Shown in pieces: positions 28,403 through 37,012 of a DNA stretch of 64,000 bases. The stretch's first letter is position 1. The number at the start of each line of letters is the position of its first letter. The position numbers were made by a program, and so were the translations under genes. The notes under the pieces were generated by a model, which was not told the origin of the DNA, searched no databases, and saw only the letters and a program-made list of their open reading frames with translations. The stretch is from positions 1 through 64,000 of the forward strand of contig CAMVNQ010000004.1 of NCBI GenBank assembly GCA_947168885.1, written 5' to 3'. Source of the DNA: an uncultured Clostridia bacterium. GTDB taxonomy: Bacteria > Bacillota > Clostridia > Oscillospirales > Ruminococcaceae.

Positions 28403-29572
28403 ATGTTGAAAGCAACAAAGAAAATCACAGCGATAGTTATGTCGGCTATTATACTATCAACATCAAGCATATCAAGTTATGCAACAAACAACTTGAGTGT
28501 TATTGATGAAAGTATGGAAAACAAAACGACATTAGACATAACAGAAGCATGTGAGCTCAAGGATGCAGACCTTTGGGATGATTCATTAAATAGAGAGTTC
28601 TATGATTATATTGAAGAACTTGAAAATTGTGAATTAAAGCTTGTTTCATTGAATGAAGTGAATTATGAACATTTATATGATAAAGAGATTCACTCGTTAG
28701 AGCAAGAACTTGAAACAATAAAAAAGCAAATCAGCAGATGTGACATTATGACGCTGGATGATTCAGAATTAGTTGATATAATAATGAACGCAGAATATAG
28801 AGATGAAGATACTAACTCAAGAACAAGTAGCGCAAATGGAATAAGAAGAGTTTCTGATCCGAGGGAAAATCTTGTGTCACAACTTAAACAATTATACTCC
28901 GTATATGCAACAACTTCTACCCGCACAATAGACGGAGAATCACATAAAATTGTTGAAGTTGTCGTTACAGATGCGGGAAAACCAAATGCAGTTGCTCTTC
29001 ACAAAACAGGATTCAAACTATTATACGGATCATTTCTTTCAGGATCTGCTGATGCCAACAAGTGGATCAATGAGGCTATTTCTCTCGTAGCACAGGCTGG
29101 TGTGACCTTAATAACAGGCTTGATGCCGGGGGGAAAAGTGATTCCATATGCATATATTGCCGATAAACTGGTTTCGGGAAATCAACCCGCAAATCAGATA
29201 AGTGCAAATGGAAACGCTTTGCTATTGGCATTGAATACAGTCACAACGGTGAAATTTACTTATATACAAAAGAGTAATGGTGACTGGGTTCAGACCCTTT
29301 CAAGTAATAAAGTAAAAGCTGAACCAAGCTTTACCTCATATTTATCGATAAACGGTACTCCGTATACAGTTCCTTTTGTGGACAAGATGAAAGTAATCGA
29401 TGGAGGTTTTAACTCATCTATTAATAGTGCTATAACTATTTATAAAGCAATGCAAGCTTCCCCCTATGTTTCTTCGGGGAATCTCGGCGTAACAGATGTG
29501 AGGTTGGTAAGCCAATATAAGGGAGCACTGATCGTCGATGTGTTATCTCCCAACAGTCCGCTTGGATTATGA
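28403..29572 (+). CDS. secreted protein of unknown function
   Basis: The 389-residue protein has a signal peptide (about 1-27, ending SSYA-TN). An acidic helical stretch rich in Glu/Leu follows (about 40-130), then a region with a hydrophobic Gly-rich segment (AQAGVTLITGLMPGGKVIPY, about 232-251) and a C-terminal beta-rich part. The hydrophobic segment could insert in a membrane, as in some exported toxins, but I recognise no family. AAAGGA precedes the ATG. The last four bases overlap the next gene (ATGA). AT-rich composition suggests acquisition. Confidence 0.7.
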   Translation: MLKATKKITAIVMSAIILSTSSISSYATNNLSVIDESMENKTTLDITEACELKDADLWDDSLNREFYDYIEELENCELKLVSLNEVNYEHLYDKEIHSLEQELETIKKQISRCDIMTLDDSELVDIIMNAEYRDEDTNSRTSSANGIRRVSDPRENLVSQLKQLYSVYATTSTRTIDGESHKIVEVVVTDAGKPNAVALHKTGFKLLYGSFLSGSADANKWINEAISLVAQAGVTLITGLMPGGKVIPYAYIADKLVSGNQPANQISANGNALLLALNTVTTVKFTYIQKSNGDWVQTLSSNKVKAEPSFTSYLSINGTPYTVPFVDKMKVIDGGFNSSINSAITIYKAMQASPYVSSGNLGVTDVRLVSQYKGALIVDVLSPNSPLGL

Positions 29573-30024
29573 AAAAATATATATTTATAATAACAATAAC
29601 ATTGCTTCTTGTGATATGTGTATTTATTGCGATTCCCAAAAGTAAAGATATTGTTATAGATACGAAACTCTATTATTTTGAGGATATGGTTATTTCTGAT
29701 TTAACGCCCGTTCAAGACGAGATGAGCATTGAAATTAACATTAAGGCTACCTTTTATGTTACTGGGAAAACTGGAACAAAAGGATTTGTAAAACTGGATG
29801 GAAAAGAATATATCATCAGAGATCTATTCTTTGATAATAATAGATATTATTTGATGATGATGTATTCGGACGATTATAGGTCTGCTGATTTTTGGACAAT
29901 AGAGCTGGAGAATAATTTAGAAAGCATCGTATGTAAATATGACGGAATATTGTGGTTTGGACTATCAGGCACAGATATAATAAATGAGGTTTCTGAATAT
30001 TTCAGATATAAGATAAGCAAATAG
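29569..30024 (+). CDS. small membrane-anchored protein of unknown function
   Basis: The 151-residue protein has one N-terminal membrane helix (about 4-22) and an extracellular beta-rich domain. Its start overlaps the stop of the preceding secreted protein, so the two are coupled. If the upstream protein is toxic, this one could be its membrane-bound partner or immunity protein; that is speculation from layout only. Confidence 0.65.
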   Translation: MKKYIFIITITLLLVICVFIAIPKSKDIVIDTKLYYFEDMVISDLTPVQDEMSIEINIKATFYVTGKTGTKGFVKLDGKEYIIRDLFFDNNRYYLMMMYSDDYRSADFWTIELENNLESIVCKYDGILWFGLSGTDIINEVSEYFRYKISK

Positions 30025-30211
30025 TTTGTGTTCCTGTTAAATGTCGCTACTACCCCATTTGACAGAAATAGTGAATGTATTTTGTTATTTAACATCATTT
30101 AAACTACAATAAACAAACGATGTACCAATCAATTAATGGAATTTGCAGGGACAAAAAACTTAATAAGCCTTGTGAATGTTAACACCTAAGCAATAACCAA
30201 TATAATAGTAT

Positions 30212-30249
30212 AGCGCATAGCTTACAATTGTAGGTTGTGCGCTTTTTCT
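30212..30249 (+). terminator. terminator after the exported-protein pair
   Basis: AGCGCA / TGCGCT close an inner TTACAATTGTAG palindrome, followed by TTTTTCTTTT. The 30025-30211 stretch before it shows nothing else I can name. Confidence 0.75.
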
Positions 30250-30256
30250 TTTGCAC

Positions 30257-30293
30257 AAAAAACTCTGCCCGTTTATTGCGAGCGGAGTTTTTG
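30257..30293. terminator. bidirectional terminator
   Basis: AAAAAACTCTGC pairs with GCGGAGTTTTTG, with T-runs on both strands. It serves the minus-strand DUF6809-like gene and backs up the plus-strand terminator before it. Confidence 0.75.
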
Positions 30294-30365
30294 ATTATTC
30301 GATTTTGAATAAAGCGTCAATCGTAAGTACTGGGGTCAAAATAAATACGGAAACCGCTTGTTCGT

Positions 30366-30632
30366 TTATTCAGTTTTTATTACTTCGAGCGCTATCAGCA
30401 CGCCGAGCCGAAAGCCGCGAGCAAAGTCTGCTTCGCTCTCTAACTGTGCCTCAATGCGGAGTGCGTCTGTATAGTCGTTGAGCAACTCCTTGCATTTTGG
30501 AAACTGTTCAAGCAGCTTTTCTTCGGTACTGCGTATCGTGTTGCGGTTTTCTCTGAAACGCTCCGTATTCGGCGCTGGCTTTTCGCACGGGCTAATCTCA
30601 CCATAGTAAAGTTTGCTGATTATTGATTCCAT
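30366..30632 (-). CDS. DUF6809-like small protein
   Basis: The 88-residue protein begins MESIISKLYYGEISPCE and ends in a FARGFRLGVLIALEV helix. This N-terminal LYYGEISP motif and the terminal GFRLG segment are characteristic of DUF6809, a family of short cytosolic proteins with no known function in Clostridia. GGAGG precedes the ATG. It marks the right side of the accessory block. Confidence 0.75.
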   Translation of the reverse strand: MESIISKLYYGEISPCEKPAPNTERFRENRNTIRSTEEKLLEQFPKCKELLNDYTDALRIEAQLESEADFARGFRLGVLIALEVIKTE

Positions 30633-30848
30633 AGATGTTTTCCTCCGGTATTACATTATAATAGTACAAACCGATTAGCCGCAACCTGTCTGTTGATGCG
30701 GTTTAGGAAAACTTCTTAATGGGAGTGGAACGGGAACTCCCTTTCGTTCCGCAAGGATGCGCAGGAGAAGTTTTCCAAAAGCGCGCACGACGCGCGCATA
30801 AAGAGGAAAACTTCGATCCACGAAAGGGGTTCCCCCGGTCGCGCCGGA

Positions 30849-32675
30849 TCAGTTCTTTCTTCTCTTGGCTTCATCCTTCATTCTCAGGTCATGATCAAGG
30901 ATACGCTTACGGAGTCTTATCGACTTCGGCGTCACCTCGACAAGCTCGTCGTCCGAGATGAACTCTAAGCTCTCTTCAAGGCTCATGTGCTTCGGCGGAA
31001 CAAGACGGAGCGCTTCGTCACTGCCGCTCGCGCGCGTGTTCGTGAGATGCTTCTTCTTGCACACGTTGACCGTAATATCTCCGAGCTTCGGAGATACGCC
31101 GACGATCATACCCTCATATACGTCGATGCCAGGATCGATGAACATAGCACCGCGATCCTGAACATTCCATATTCCGTACGCGCTCGCGGGACCGGTCTCA
31201 AACGCGACGAGCGAGCCTGTAGTGCGGACAGGAATGTCGCCCATATACGGTTCATAGCCGAGGAACAGCGTATTGAGTACGCCCTCACCCTTTGTATCGG
31301 TCAGAAATTCGCTTCTGTAACCGAAAAGTCCGCGGGACGGTATCTTGAATTCAAGCCTTGTGCGCGAGCCGACAGGGTGCATCTCAAGCAGTTCTGCCTT
31401 GCGGACACCCATTTTCTCCATTACTGCACCGACACTCTCGTCCGGCACATCTATCACGAGTTTTTCCATAGGCTCGCATTTAACTCCGTCGATCTCCTTG
31501 TACAGTACACGCGGCGTGCTTACCGAGAGCTCGTAACCCTCGCGGCGCATAGTCTCTATAAGGATCGAAAGGTGCATCTCACCGCGTCCCGCTACATCAT
31601 ACGCATCACGCACTTCGCTTTCCTTTACCCGGAGAGATACGTCCTTAAGAAGCTCTCTTTCAAGTCTTTCGCGTATCTGTCTCGAAGTTACGAACTTGCC
31701 CTCGCGTCCGGCGAAGGGGCTGTCGTTGACCGCAAAAGTCATTTCAACCGTAGGTTCGCTTATCTTAACGAACGGAAGCGGCTCTACCGCGTTCGGAGAG
31801 CACACCGTCTGACCGATAGTAATGCCCTCGATGCCCGAGAAGCATACAATGTCTCCGACCGACGCTTCCTGAACAGGAGTTTTTCCGAGACCGTCAAATT
31901 CGTAAAGGCTCACGATCTTGCCCTTGAACGGCTGAACTGCGCCGTGATAGTCGCAGACCGTGACTTCCTGGTTCTGCTTTATGCAGCCGCGCTCTATGCG
32001 GCCTATAGCTATTCTTCCGACATACTCGCTGTAATCTATCGACGATACAAGAAGCTGGAGCTCGCCGTCCGGGTCACCCTCGGGAGCGGGAATATGTTCA
32101 AGTATCATATCGAAGAGCGGAATAAAGTTCTCGCCCATAACATCCGGGTCAAGCGAAGCCGTACCGTTTCTGCCGGAGCAGTAGATCACGGGGCTTTCGA
32201 GCTGCTCATCGTCCGCGTCGAGGTCGAGCAGAAGCTCAAGAACCTCATCAACGACCTCTTTCGGTCTTGCGTCGGGACGGTCGGTCTTGTTGACAACGAC
32301 GATGACCTTGTGTCCGAGTTCAAGCGCCTTCTGGAGCACGAATCTCGTCTGGGGCATGGTGCCCTCGAAGCTGTCAACAAGGAGGAGAACACCGTTGACC
32401 ATTTTAAGGATACGCTCTACCTCGCCGGAAAAGTCCGCGTGTCCGGGAGTATCAACGATGTTTATCTTCACATCCTTATATTTCACAGACGTGTTTTTTG
32501 CGAGTATCGTAATGCCGCGCTCGCGTTCAAGAGCGTTGCTGTCCATTACACGTTCAACAACGGTCTGGTTTTCGCGGTAAACGCCGCTCTGTTTGAGCAT
32601 CTCGTCAACGAGCGTGGTCTTGCCGTGGTCAACGTGAGCTATAATTGCAATATTTCTTAAATCTTCTCTTTTCAA
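30849..32675 (-). CDS. typA: translational GTPase TypA/BipA
   Basis: The 608-residue GTPase has P-loop AHVDHGKTT (about 13-21), RGITI switch I, DTPGHADF, and NKTDRPDA, followed by EF-G-like domains and the TypA-specific C-terminal domain. It binds the ribosome and supports subunit assembly and growth under stress, including cold. The start is TTG with AAGGAAG eight nt upstream. A consensus promoter drives it. The last residues are a basic tail (RLRKRILDHDLR region onward). Confidence 0.96.
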   Translation of the reverse strand: MKREDLRNIAIIAHVDHGKTTLVDEMLKQSGVYRENQTVVERVMDSNALERERGITILAKNTSVKYKDVKINIVDTPGHADFSGEVERILKMVNGVLLLVDSFEGTMPQTRFVLQKALELGHKVIVVVNKTDRPDARPKEVVDEVLELLLDLDADDEQLESPVIYCSGRNGTASLDPDVMGENFIPLFDMILEHIPAPEGDPDGELQLLVSSIDYSEYVGRIAIGRIERGCIKQNQEVTVCDYHGAVQPFKGKIVSLYEFDGLGKTPVQEASVGDIVCFSGIEGITIGQTVCSPNAVEPLPFVKISEPTVEMTFAVNDSPFAGREGKFVTSRQIRERLERELLKDVSLRVKESEVRDAYDVAGRGEMHLSILIETMRREGYELSVSTPRVLYKEIDGVKCEPMEKLVIDVPDESVGAVMEKMGVRKAELLEMHPVGSRTRLEFKIPSRGLFGYRSEFLTDTKGEGVLNTLFLGYEPYMGDIPVRTTGSLVAFETGPASAYGIWNVQDRGAMFIDPGIDVYEGMIVGVSPKLGDITVNVCKKKHLTNTRASGSDEALRLVPPKHMSLEESLEFISDDELVEVTPKSIRLRKRILDHDLRMKDEAKRRKN

Positions 32676-32735
32676 TCGTCTTACTTCCTTTTTCTGTGGG
32701 CTGCACGCCTTTGTACTTTTATAAATGACTGATAA

Positions 32736-32764
32736 ATTATATCACTTTTACTGTTATTTGTCAA
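32736..32764 (-). promoter_or_regulatory. typA sigma-A promoter
   Basis: On the minus strand TTGACA and TATAAT are separated by exactly 17 bp, about 60 nt before the TTG start. This is a perfect consensus match. Confidence 0.9.
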
Positions 32765-32799
32765 CAAAAAATTACTGTGCAATTTGTACTAAATGCATA

Positions 32800-33573
32800 T
32801 CACCCGAGTGCCACATCAAGAGACATCATTATCAGGAACCCTGCCGCAAATGCAAGAACGCCGATATATGACCGCTCGCCCTCTGTCATCTCGGGTATAA
32901 GCTCTTCGACAACGACATAGAACATAGCACCCGCAGCAAAGCTCAGCAGGTACGGCATCGCGGGCACAGCAAGGCTTGCCGCGGCTATCGTGAGAGCTCC
33001 CGCGACAGGCTCGACGGCTCCCGAAAGCACACCCGTCAGAAACGCGCGCGCTTTTCCGGTCCCCGACGCGTGCAGCGGCATAGAAACTATCGCGCCCTCG
33101 GGGAAATTCTGTATCGCTATCCCGAGTGCGAGGGTAAGCGCTGCCGCCGCGGTAACGTCATTGCCGCCGTAGATGAGCCCTGCGTACACGACACCGACTG
33201 CCATTCCCTCGGGAATGTTATGTATCGTCACCGCAAGTATCATAAGTCTTTTGTCCGCAACCTGTGCGGCTTTTCCGTCTGCAATATCGGGCTGTGGTAT
33301 GAACCGGTCGAGCAGTGCAAGGAACACGATACCGAGCGCGAACCCTGACGCCGCAGGCAAAAACGCGAAACAGCCCATTTCCGCGGAGCATTGTTCTATC
33401 GCAGGGATAAGAAGGCTCCAGATGCTCGCAGCAACCATTATTCCCGCAGCCGCGCCGTTGAGCACACGTTCGGTGCGCTGACCGAATGCTTTTTTCATCA
33501 GAAGAACACAAGCCGCACCGAGCGACGTTCCTAAAAACGGGAGCCCGAGCCCCGTAAGCAAGTCAAAAAACAT
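32800..33573 (-). CDS. ZIP-family divalent metal transporter
   Basis: The 257-residue membrane protein has eight predicted helices and the ZIP metal-binding motifs HNIPEGMAVG in helix IV and NFPEGAIVS in helix V. The His/Asp-containing loop before them is short. It should import zinc or a related divalent cation. It lies 69 nt after rnhA on the same strand. Its ribosome site GGAGGGG is buried in the hairpin described at 33579. Confidence 0.92.
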   Translation of the reverse strand: MFFDLLTGLGLPFLGTSLGAACVLLMKKAFGQRTERVLNGAAAGIMVAASIWSLLIPAIEQCSAEMGCFAFLPAASGFALGIVFLALLDRFIPQPDIADGKAAQVADKRLMILAVTIHNIPEGMAVGVVYAGLIYGGNDVTAAAALTLALGIAIQNFPEGAIVSMPLHASGTGKARAFLTGVLSGAVEPVAGALTIAAASLAVPAMPYLLSFAAGAMFYVVVEELIPEMTEGERSYIGVLAFAAGFLIMMSLDVALG

Positions 33574-33578
33574 ATTAT

Positions 33579-33631
33579 CCCCTCCAAAGGAAAGACGTGA
33601 TCGTCTGTATCAGTCTATTCCTTTGAAGGGG
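33579..33631 (-). promoter_or_regulatory. hairpin sequestering the ZIP ribosome-binding site
   Basis: In the minus-strand RNA, CCCCTTCAAAGGA (33631-33619) pairs with TCCTTTGGAGGGG (33591-33579), one wobble. An inner AGACG/CGTCT hairpin stacks inside. The 3' arm is the ribosome site 5 nt before the ATG. No T-run follows, so it is not a standard terminator. A translation-level control of metal uptake is plausible. Confidence 0.65.
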
Positions 33632-33642
33632 ATATTGCTACT

Positions 33643-34092
33643 TTATCTCCCGGCGTAAAAATCGCGCTGTGCGACCGCGAGCCTGTCACAGCGCTCGTTC
33701 TCTTCGTGACCGGCGTGGCCCTTTATCCATGTGAACTCTACATCGTGGACTTTTAGCAGATCGAGCAGCCGCCCCCATAGATCGGGGTTTAGAGCCGGCT
33801 TCTTGTCGCTTTTGACCCAGCCGCGCTTCCTCCACGACTCCGCCCAGCCTTTCGTGATTCCGTCAACGACGTATTTCGAGTCTGTCTGCAATATCACATG
33901 GCACGGATATTTGAGGGCTTCGAGCCCCGTTATCGCGCCCATGAGCTCCATGCGGTTGTTGGTCGTGTGGGCTTCTCCTCCGGAAAGCTCTCGTTCCTTG
34001 TCTCCGTAGCGAAGTATCACCCCGTAGCCGCCGGGACCCGGGTTTCCGGAGCATGCCCCGTCCGAGAAGATATATACTGTCTTTTTTTCCAT
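33643..34092 (-). CDS. rnhA: ribonuclease HI
   Basis: The 149-residue enzyme removes RNA from RNA-DNA hybrids. Catalytic acids are visible in [13 protein letters not shown] (Asp), [11 protein letters not shown] (Glu), TDSKYVVDG (Asp) and [11 protein letters not shown] (Asp), in the right order. Length is typical of bacterial RNase HI with the basic handle ([12 protein letters not shown]). GGAGC lies upstream of the ATG. Confidence 0.96.
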   Translation of the reverse strand: MEKKTVYIFSDGACSGNPGPGGYGVILRYGDKERELSGGEAHTTNNRMELMGAITGLEALKYPCHVILQTDSKYVVDGITKGWAESWRKRGWVKSDKKPALNPDLWGRLLDLLKVHDVEFTWIKGHAGHEENERCDRLAVAQRDFYAGR

Positions 34093-34399
34093 AATTGCTC
34101 CTTTAAAAATGTCTATAACGAGCAGCTTACTGCCTCATTGTTCAGGGATTCTGTAATCTCCGTGTTACGGCACTGCGTGTCGCGCTCGCGACCGCGGGGT
34201 TGAGGGGGCGCGCAGCCCCCTCACGGGTGCAGGGCGGAGCTCTGCAAAAAACGCGCCAGGCCAGGCCAAGACTCCGTCTTGGATCTATGAATGCATTTAG
34301 ATCGCTTCGCTCAAGACCGGGGAACCCCTTTTGTGAACAAAAGGGCGTTCCCCAGACCCCTCCCCAAAAAACCTCTTTGCTTCGCGCGAAATAACAGAG
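34093..34399. other. intergenic stretch with a strong GC-rich hairpin
   Basis: No gene is seen. The region is GC-rich and holds several short palindromes, including CAAGACTCCGTCTTGG and the hairpin 34319-34353 (GGGGAAC...GTTCCCC with an inner CCTTTTGT/ACAAAAGG). Similar GGGGAAC/GTTCCCC-type sequence appears near 19340 and 30830, always between genes, so this may be a dispersed intergenic repeat family. Confidence 0.5.
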
Positions 34400-36988
34400 C
34401 TATTGCTTAAAAAGCTCGTTTTTTGCGTTATTCTCGAAAATTCTTGTTCTTATCTCTTTCTCCGCACGCATTACTTCGTCGTGGAACTCGGACGCAGACA
34501 TACGATAACCACCGCTGCCAAGTATTATTATCTGCTCTAACCTGTCCGATGTGGCGACACGGACACGGTGCTTCTTCCCAAGCTCGTGTGTCGCTTTTTC
34601 GATATACATATCCGCCGTTTCGGCTTCTTTCGTATAAATGACCGAGATGCCGCCGATCTGCTCGACCTCGCGGACGTTTCCTTTGACACGGTATGCGTCG
34701 AACACAAGTATAAGATTTCCGCCGGTGAATCCACGGTAATTGCACATGGCGTTGATGAGCGTTGTCCGTGCGAGTTCAAGATTGTCCTTCGCAAGAACGT
34801 TCAGCTCGTCCCAGGCAAAAATGATGTTATAGCCGTCAACAAGCAGGTATTCTTCTCCCGTCATGACGGGCTTATAGACGTACTCCTTTTCCTTCGCGGG
34901 CTTGCTTTTCTCCGTGTTAAGAGCATTCCGCGGGTCGCGGTTTATCTTGCCATAGGTGCGCTCGAATATTGCCATGAGCTCCTTGTCGTCATACGCTGCG
35001 GGAGCCGCCCGACGCTTTGCCGGTGCAGCTTCCGGTTCCTCGCGCCTTACCGGGGCAAGCACTGACGGAACGTGCATATATTGCGGAACTTCACTCCACT
35101 TCACGGCAAATCCTGCCCCGTGTGAGCAGAAAACACTGTCGGCGGTATTGTCAAGGTCTGCCTCCGGGTCGTACCCTGCCGCTTCGATAACAGCTTCCGC
35201 GTTCTTGCAGGGGAAATACCCTCCGAAAGAGAGCGTGACCCTGCCTCTGCCTTTGGTATAGCCTGAAACATCGGTCTGATACCCGCGCATAGCGGAGATT
35301 GGCGCGGTTCCCTTTATAACCGAGACACCGTCGTTCCCGGCAGAGGGCTCGGGCTGTGAAAAGTCTGCGCCGAGACGTGTAAGATCGCTCATAGCGCGCC
35401 CGACAAATTCATCGGGAAGCTCTATGCGAAAATCGTAATACGGTTCGAGCAGTACGCTCTCCGCGTTCATAAGTCCCATTCGCACCGCGCGGTAAGTTGC
35501 TTGACGGAAATCACCGCCCTCGGTGTGCTTCGGGTGCGAACGTCCACCTGCAACGGTTATCTTCATATCGGTTATAGGAGCGCCCGTAAGCACTCCGAGA
35601 TGAGTCTTCTCGGCAAGGTGCGTGAGTATAAGCCGCTGCCAGTTCAGCGCGAGCTTCTCCTCGGGACAGTCCGCTTCAAGCACAAGTCCGCTTCCAGCCG
35701 GAAGAGGCTCCATGATGAGATGTACTTCGGCGTAGTGACGAAGCGGCTCGAAATGCCCGACTCCCTCGACCTTGCCGGAGATAGTCTCCTTGTAGGCGAT
35801 ACGACCCTCGTCAAATTCGACATCATAGCCGAAGCGCCCGGATATGACAGAGCGCAGCACTTCGAGCTGTATCTCGCCCATAAGGCTTATCTTTATCTCT
35901 TTCAGCCGGTCGTTCCACGAAACGCGGAGCGCCGGGTCTTCCTCACCAAGCTGTTTCAGTTTCATGAAAACGGTGTGAGAATCCGCACCTTCGGGACATA
36001 TCACCCTGTATGAAAGCACAGGTTCAAGGAACGGCTTTGCCGCATCGCGCTCAGTCCCGAACCCTTCTCCCGCATACGCAGACGGAAGTCCTTCCACCGC
36101 GCAAAGTTCTCCGGCGAAAACCTCGTCTGCGGCTGTAAATTTCGCGCCGGAATACATACGAAGCCTGTCCGCCTTTTCGGGGACGGGGTCTCGTCCGCAT
36201 TCTATGACCGACTTTACCTTCAGGCTCCCACCCGTTATTTTCAAATGTACAAGACGGGTGTTCCCGTCATTTGCTATCTTATATACCCGTGCGCCGAAAT
36301 CACTTCCGCGCGCCGGCTCCACGGTAAACCGCATCAGAACATCGAGCAGTTTATCTATCCCTGTAAGCTTAAGCGCCGACCCCGAAACACACGGGAATAT
36401 CTCTCTGTTCATAACGGCTTCAGCGAGCGACGCATCCGTGATGACGCCGTTTTCGAGATATTCGTTCATAAGAGGTTCAGAGCAGGTCGCCGCAGTTTCG
36501 TCTATTTCCGCTTTATCCGCGGAAAAATCGATGATACCGCCTCCGAATCGCCGTGTAAGCTCCGAGATACGTTCTCCCACAGCCGTGCCGGCAATATCGG
36601 TCTTGTTTATAAAGATAAAAACGGGAACACGGTATCGTCCGAGAAGTTCCCAGAGCGTCTCTGTGTGGCTCTGTATGCCGTCTGTCCCGCTTATTACGAG
36701 TATCGCCGCGTCAAGCACCGAGAATGTGCGCTCGGTCTCGGCAGAGAAATCGACGTGTCCGGGTGTGTCAAGAAGCGTGAACCGCGCCCCGCCAAGCTCC
36801 ATTACTGCCTGCTTCGAGAACACGGTTATACCTCTCGACTTTTCTATCGAGTGCGTGTCAAGAAAAGCGTCGCCGTGATCGACACGCCCGAGCTTACGGA
36901 TATTCCCGCTTGTATAGAGCATTGCCTCGGCAAGTGTTGTTTTCCCCGAGTCAACATGAGCGGTCATTCCTATCACAAGTCTTTTCAT
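34400..36988 (-). CDS. TetM-like translational GTPase fused to a YacP/Rae1-type NYN nuclease domain
   Basis: The 862-residue protein has two parts. Residues 1 to about 640 form an EF-G/TetM-like GTPase: P-loop AHVDSGKTT (10-18), RGITVF, DTPGHVDF, NKTD and SGSA, then EF-G domains II-V. After a charged linker, residues about 705-862 form a NYN/YacP domain with YLLVDGYNIIFAW, ILVFDAYRVKG, AETADMYIEKATHEL and ATSDRLEQ, the acidic positions of Rae1. Rae1 cleaves mRNA in the ribosomal A site; TetM-like GTPases bind that site. The fusion suggests GTPase-delivered mRNA cleavage on stalled ribosomes. Resistance to tetracycline cannot be assumed. Confidence 0.85.
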   Translation of the reverse strand: MKRLVIGMTAHVDSGKTTLAEAMLYTSGNIRKLGRVDHGDAFLDTHSIEKSRGITVFSKQAVMELGGARFTLLDTPGHVDFSAETERTFSVLDAAILVISGTDGIQSHTETLWELLGRYRVPVFIFINKTDIAGTAVGERISELTRRFGGGIIDFSADKAEIDETAATCSEPLMNEYLENGVITDASLAEAVMNREIFPCVSGSALKLTGIDKLLDVLMRFTVEPARGSDFGARVYKIANDGNTRLVHLKITGGSLKVKSVIECGRDPVPEKADRLRMYSGAKFTAADEVFAGELCAVEGLPSAYAGEGFGTERDAAKPFLEPVLSYRVICPEGADSHTVFMKLKQLGEEDPALRVSWNDRLKEIKISLMGEIQLEVLRSVISGRFGYDVEFDEGRIAYKETISGKVEGVGHFEPLRHYAEVHLIMEPLPAGSGLVLEADCPEEKLALNWQRLILTHLAEKTHLGVLTGAPITDMKITVAGGRSHPKHTEGGDFRQATYRAVRMGLMNAESVLLEPYYDFRIELPDEFVGRAMSDLTRLGADFSQPEPSAGNDGVSVIKGTAPISAMRGYQTDVSGYTKGRGRVTLSFGGYFPCKNAEAVIEAAGYDPEADLDNTADSVFCSHGAGFAVKWSEVPQYMHVPSVLAPVRREEPEAAPAKRRAAPAAYDDKELMAIFERTYGKINRDPRNALNTEKSKPAKEKEYVYKPVMTGEEYLLVDGYNIIFAWDELNVLAKDNLELARTTLINAMCNYRGFTGGNLILVFDAYRVKGNVREVEQIGGISVIYTKEAETADMYIEKATHELGKKHRVRVATSDRLEQIIILGSGGYRMSASEFHDEVMRAEKEIRTRIFENNAKNELFKQ

Positions 36989-37012
36989 ATCCTGAAACGC
37001 ACTCCTGCATCT

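Noticed and set aside
30987-32660. A 557-codon frame opposite typA
   Set aside because: It mirrors typA on the other strand, has no ribosome site or domain, and typA has a consensus promoter.
34400-36988. Plain tetracycline-resistance gene
   Set aside because: The extra C-terminal nuclease domain and core-genome setting argue against assuming resistance.
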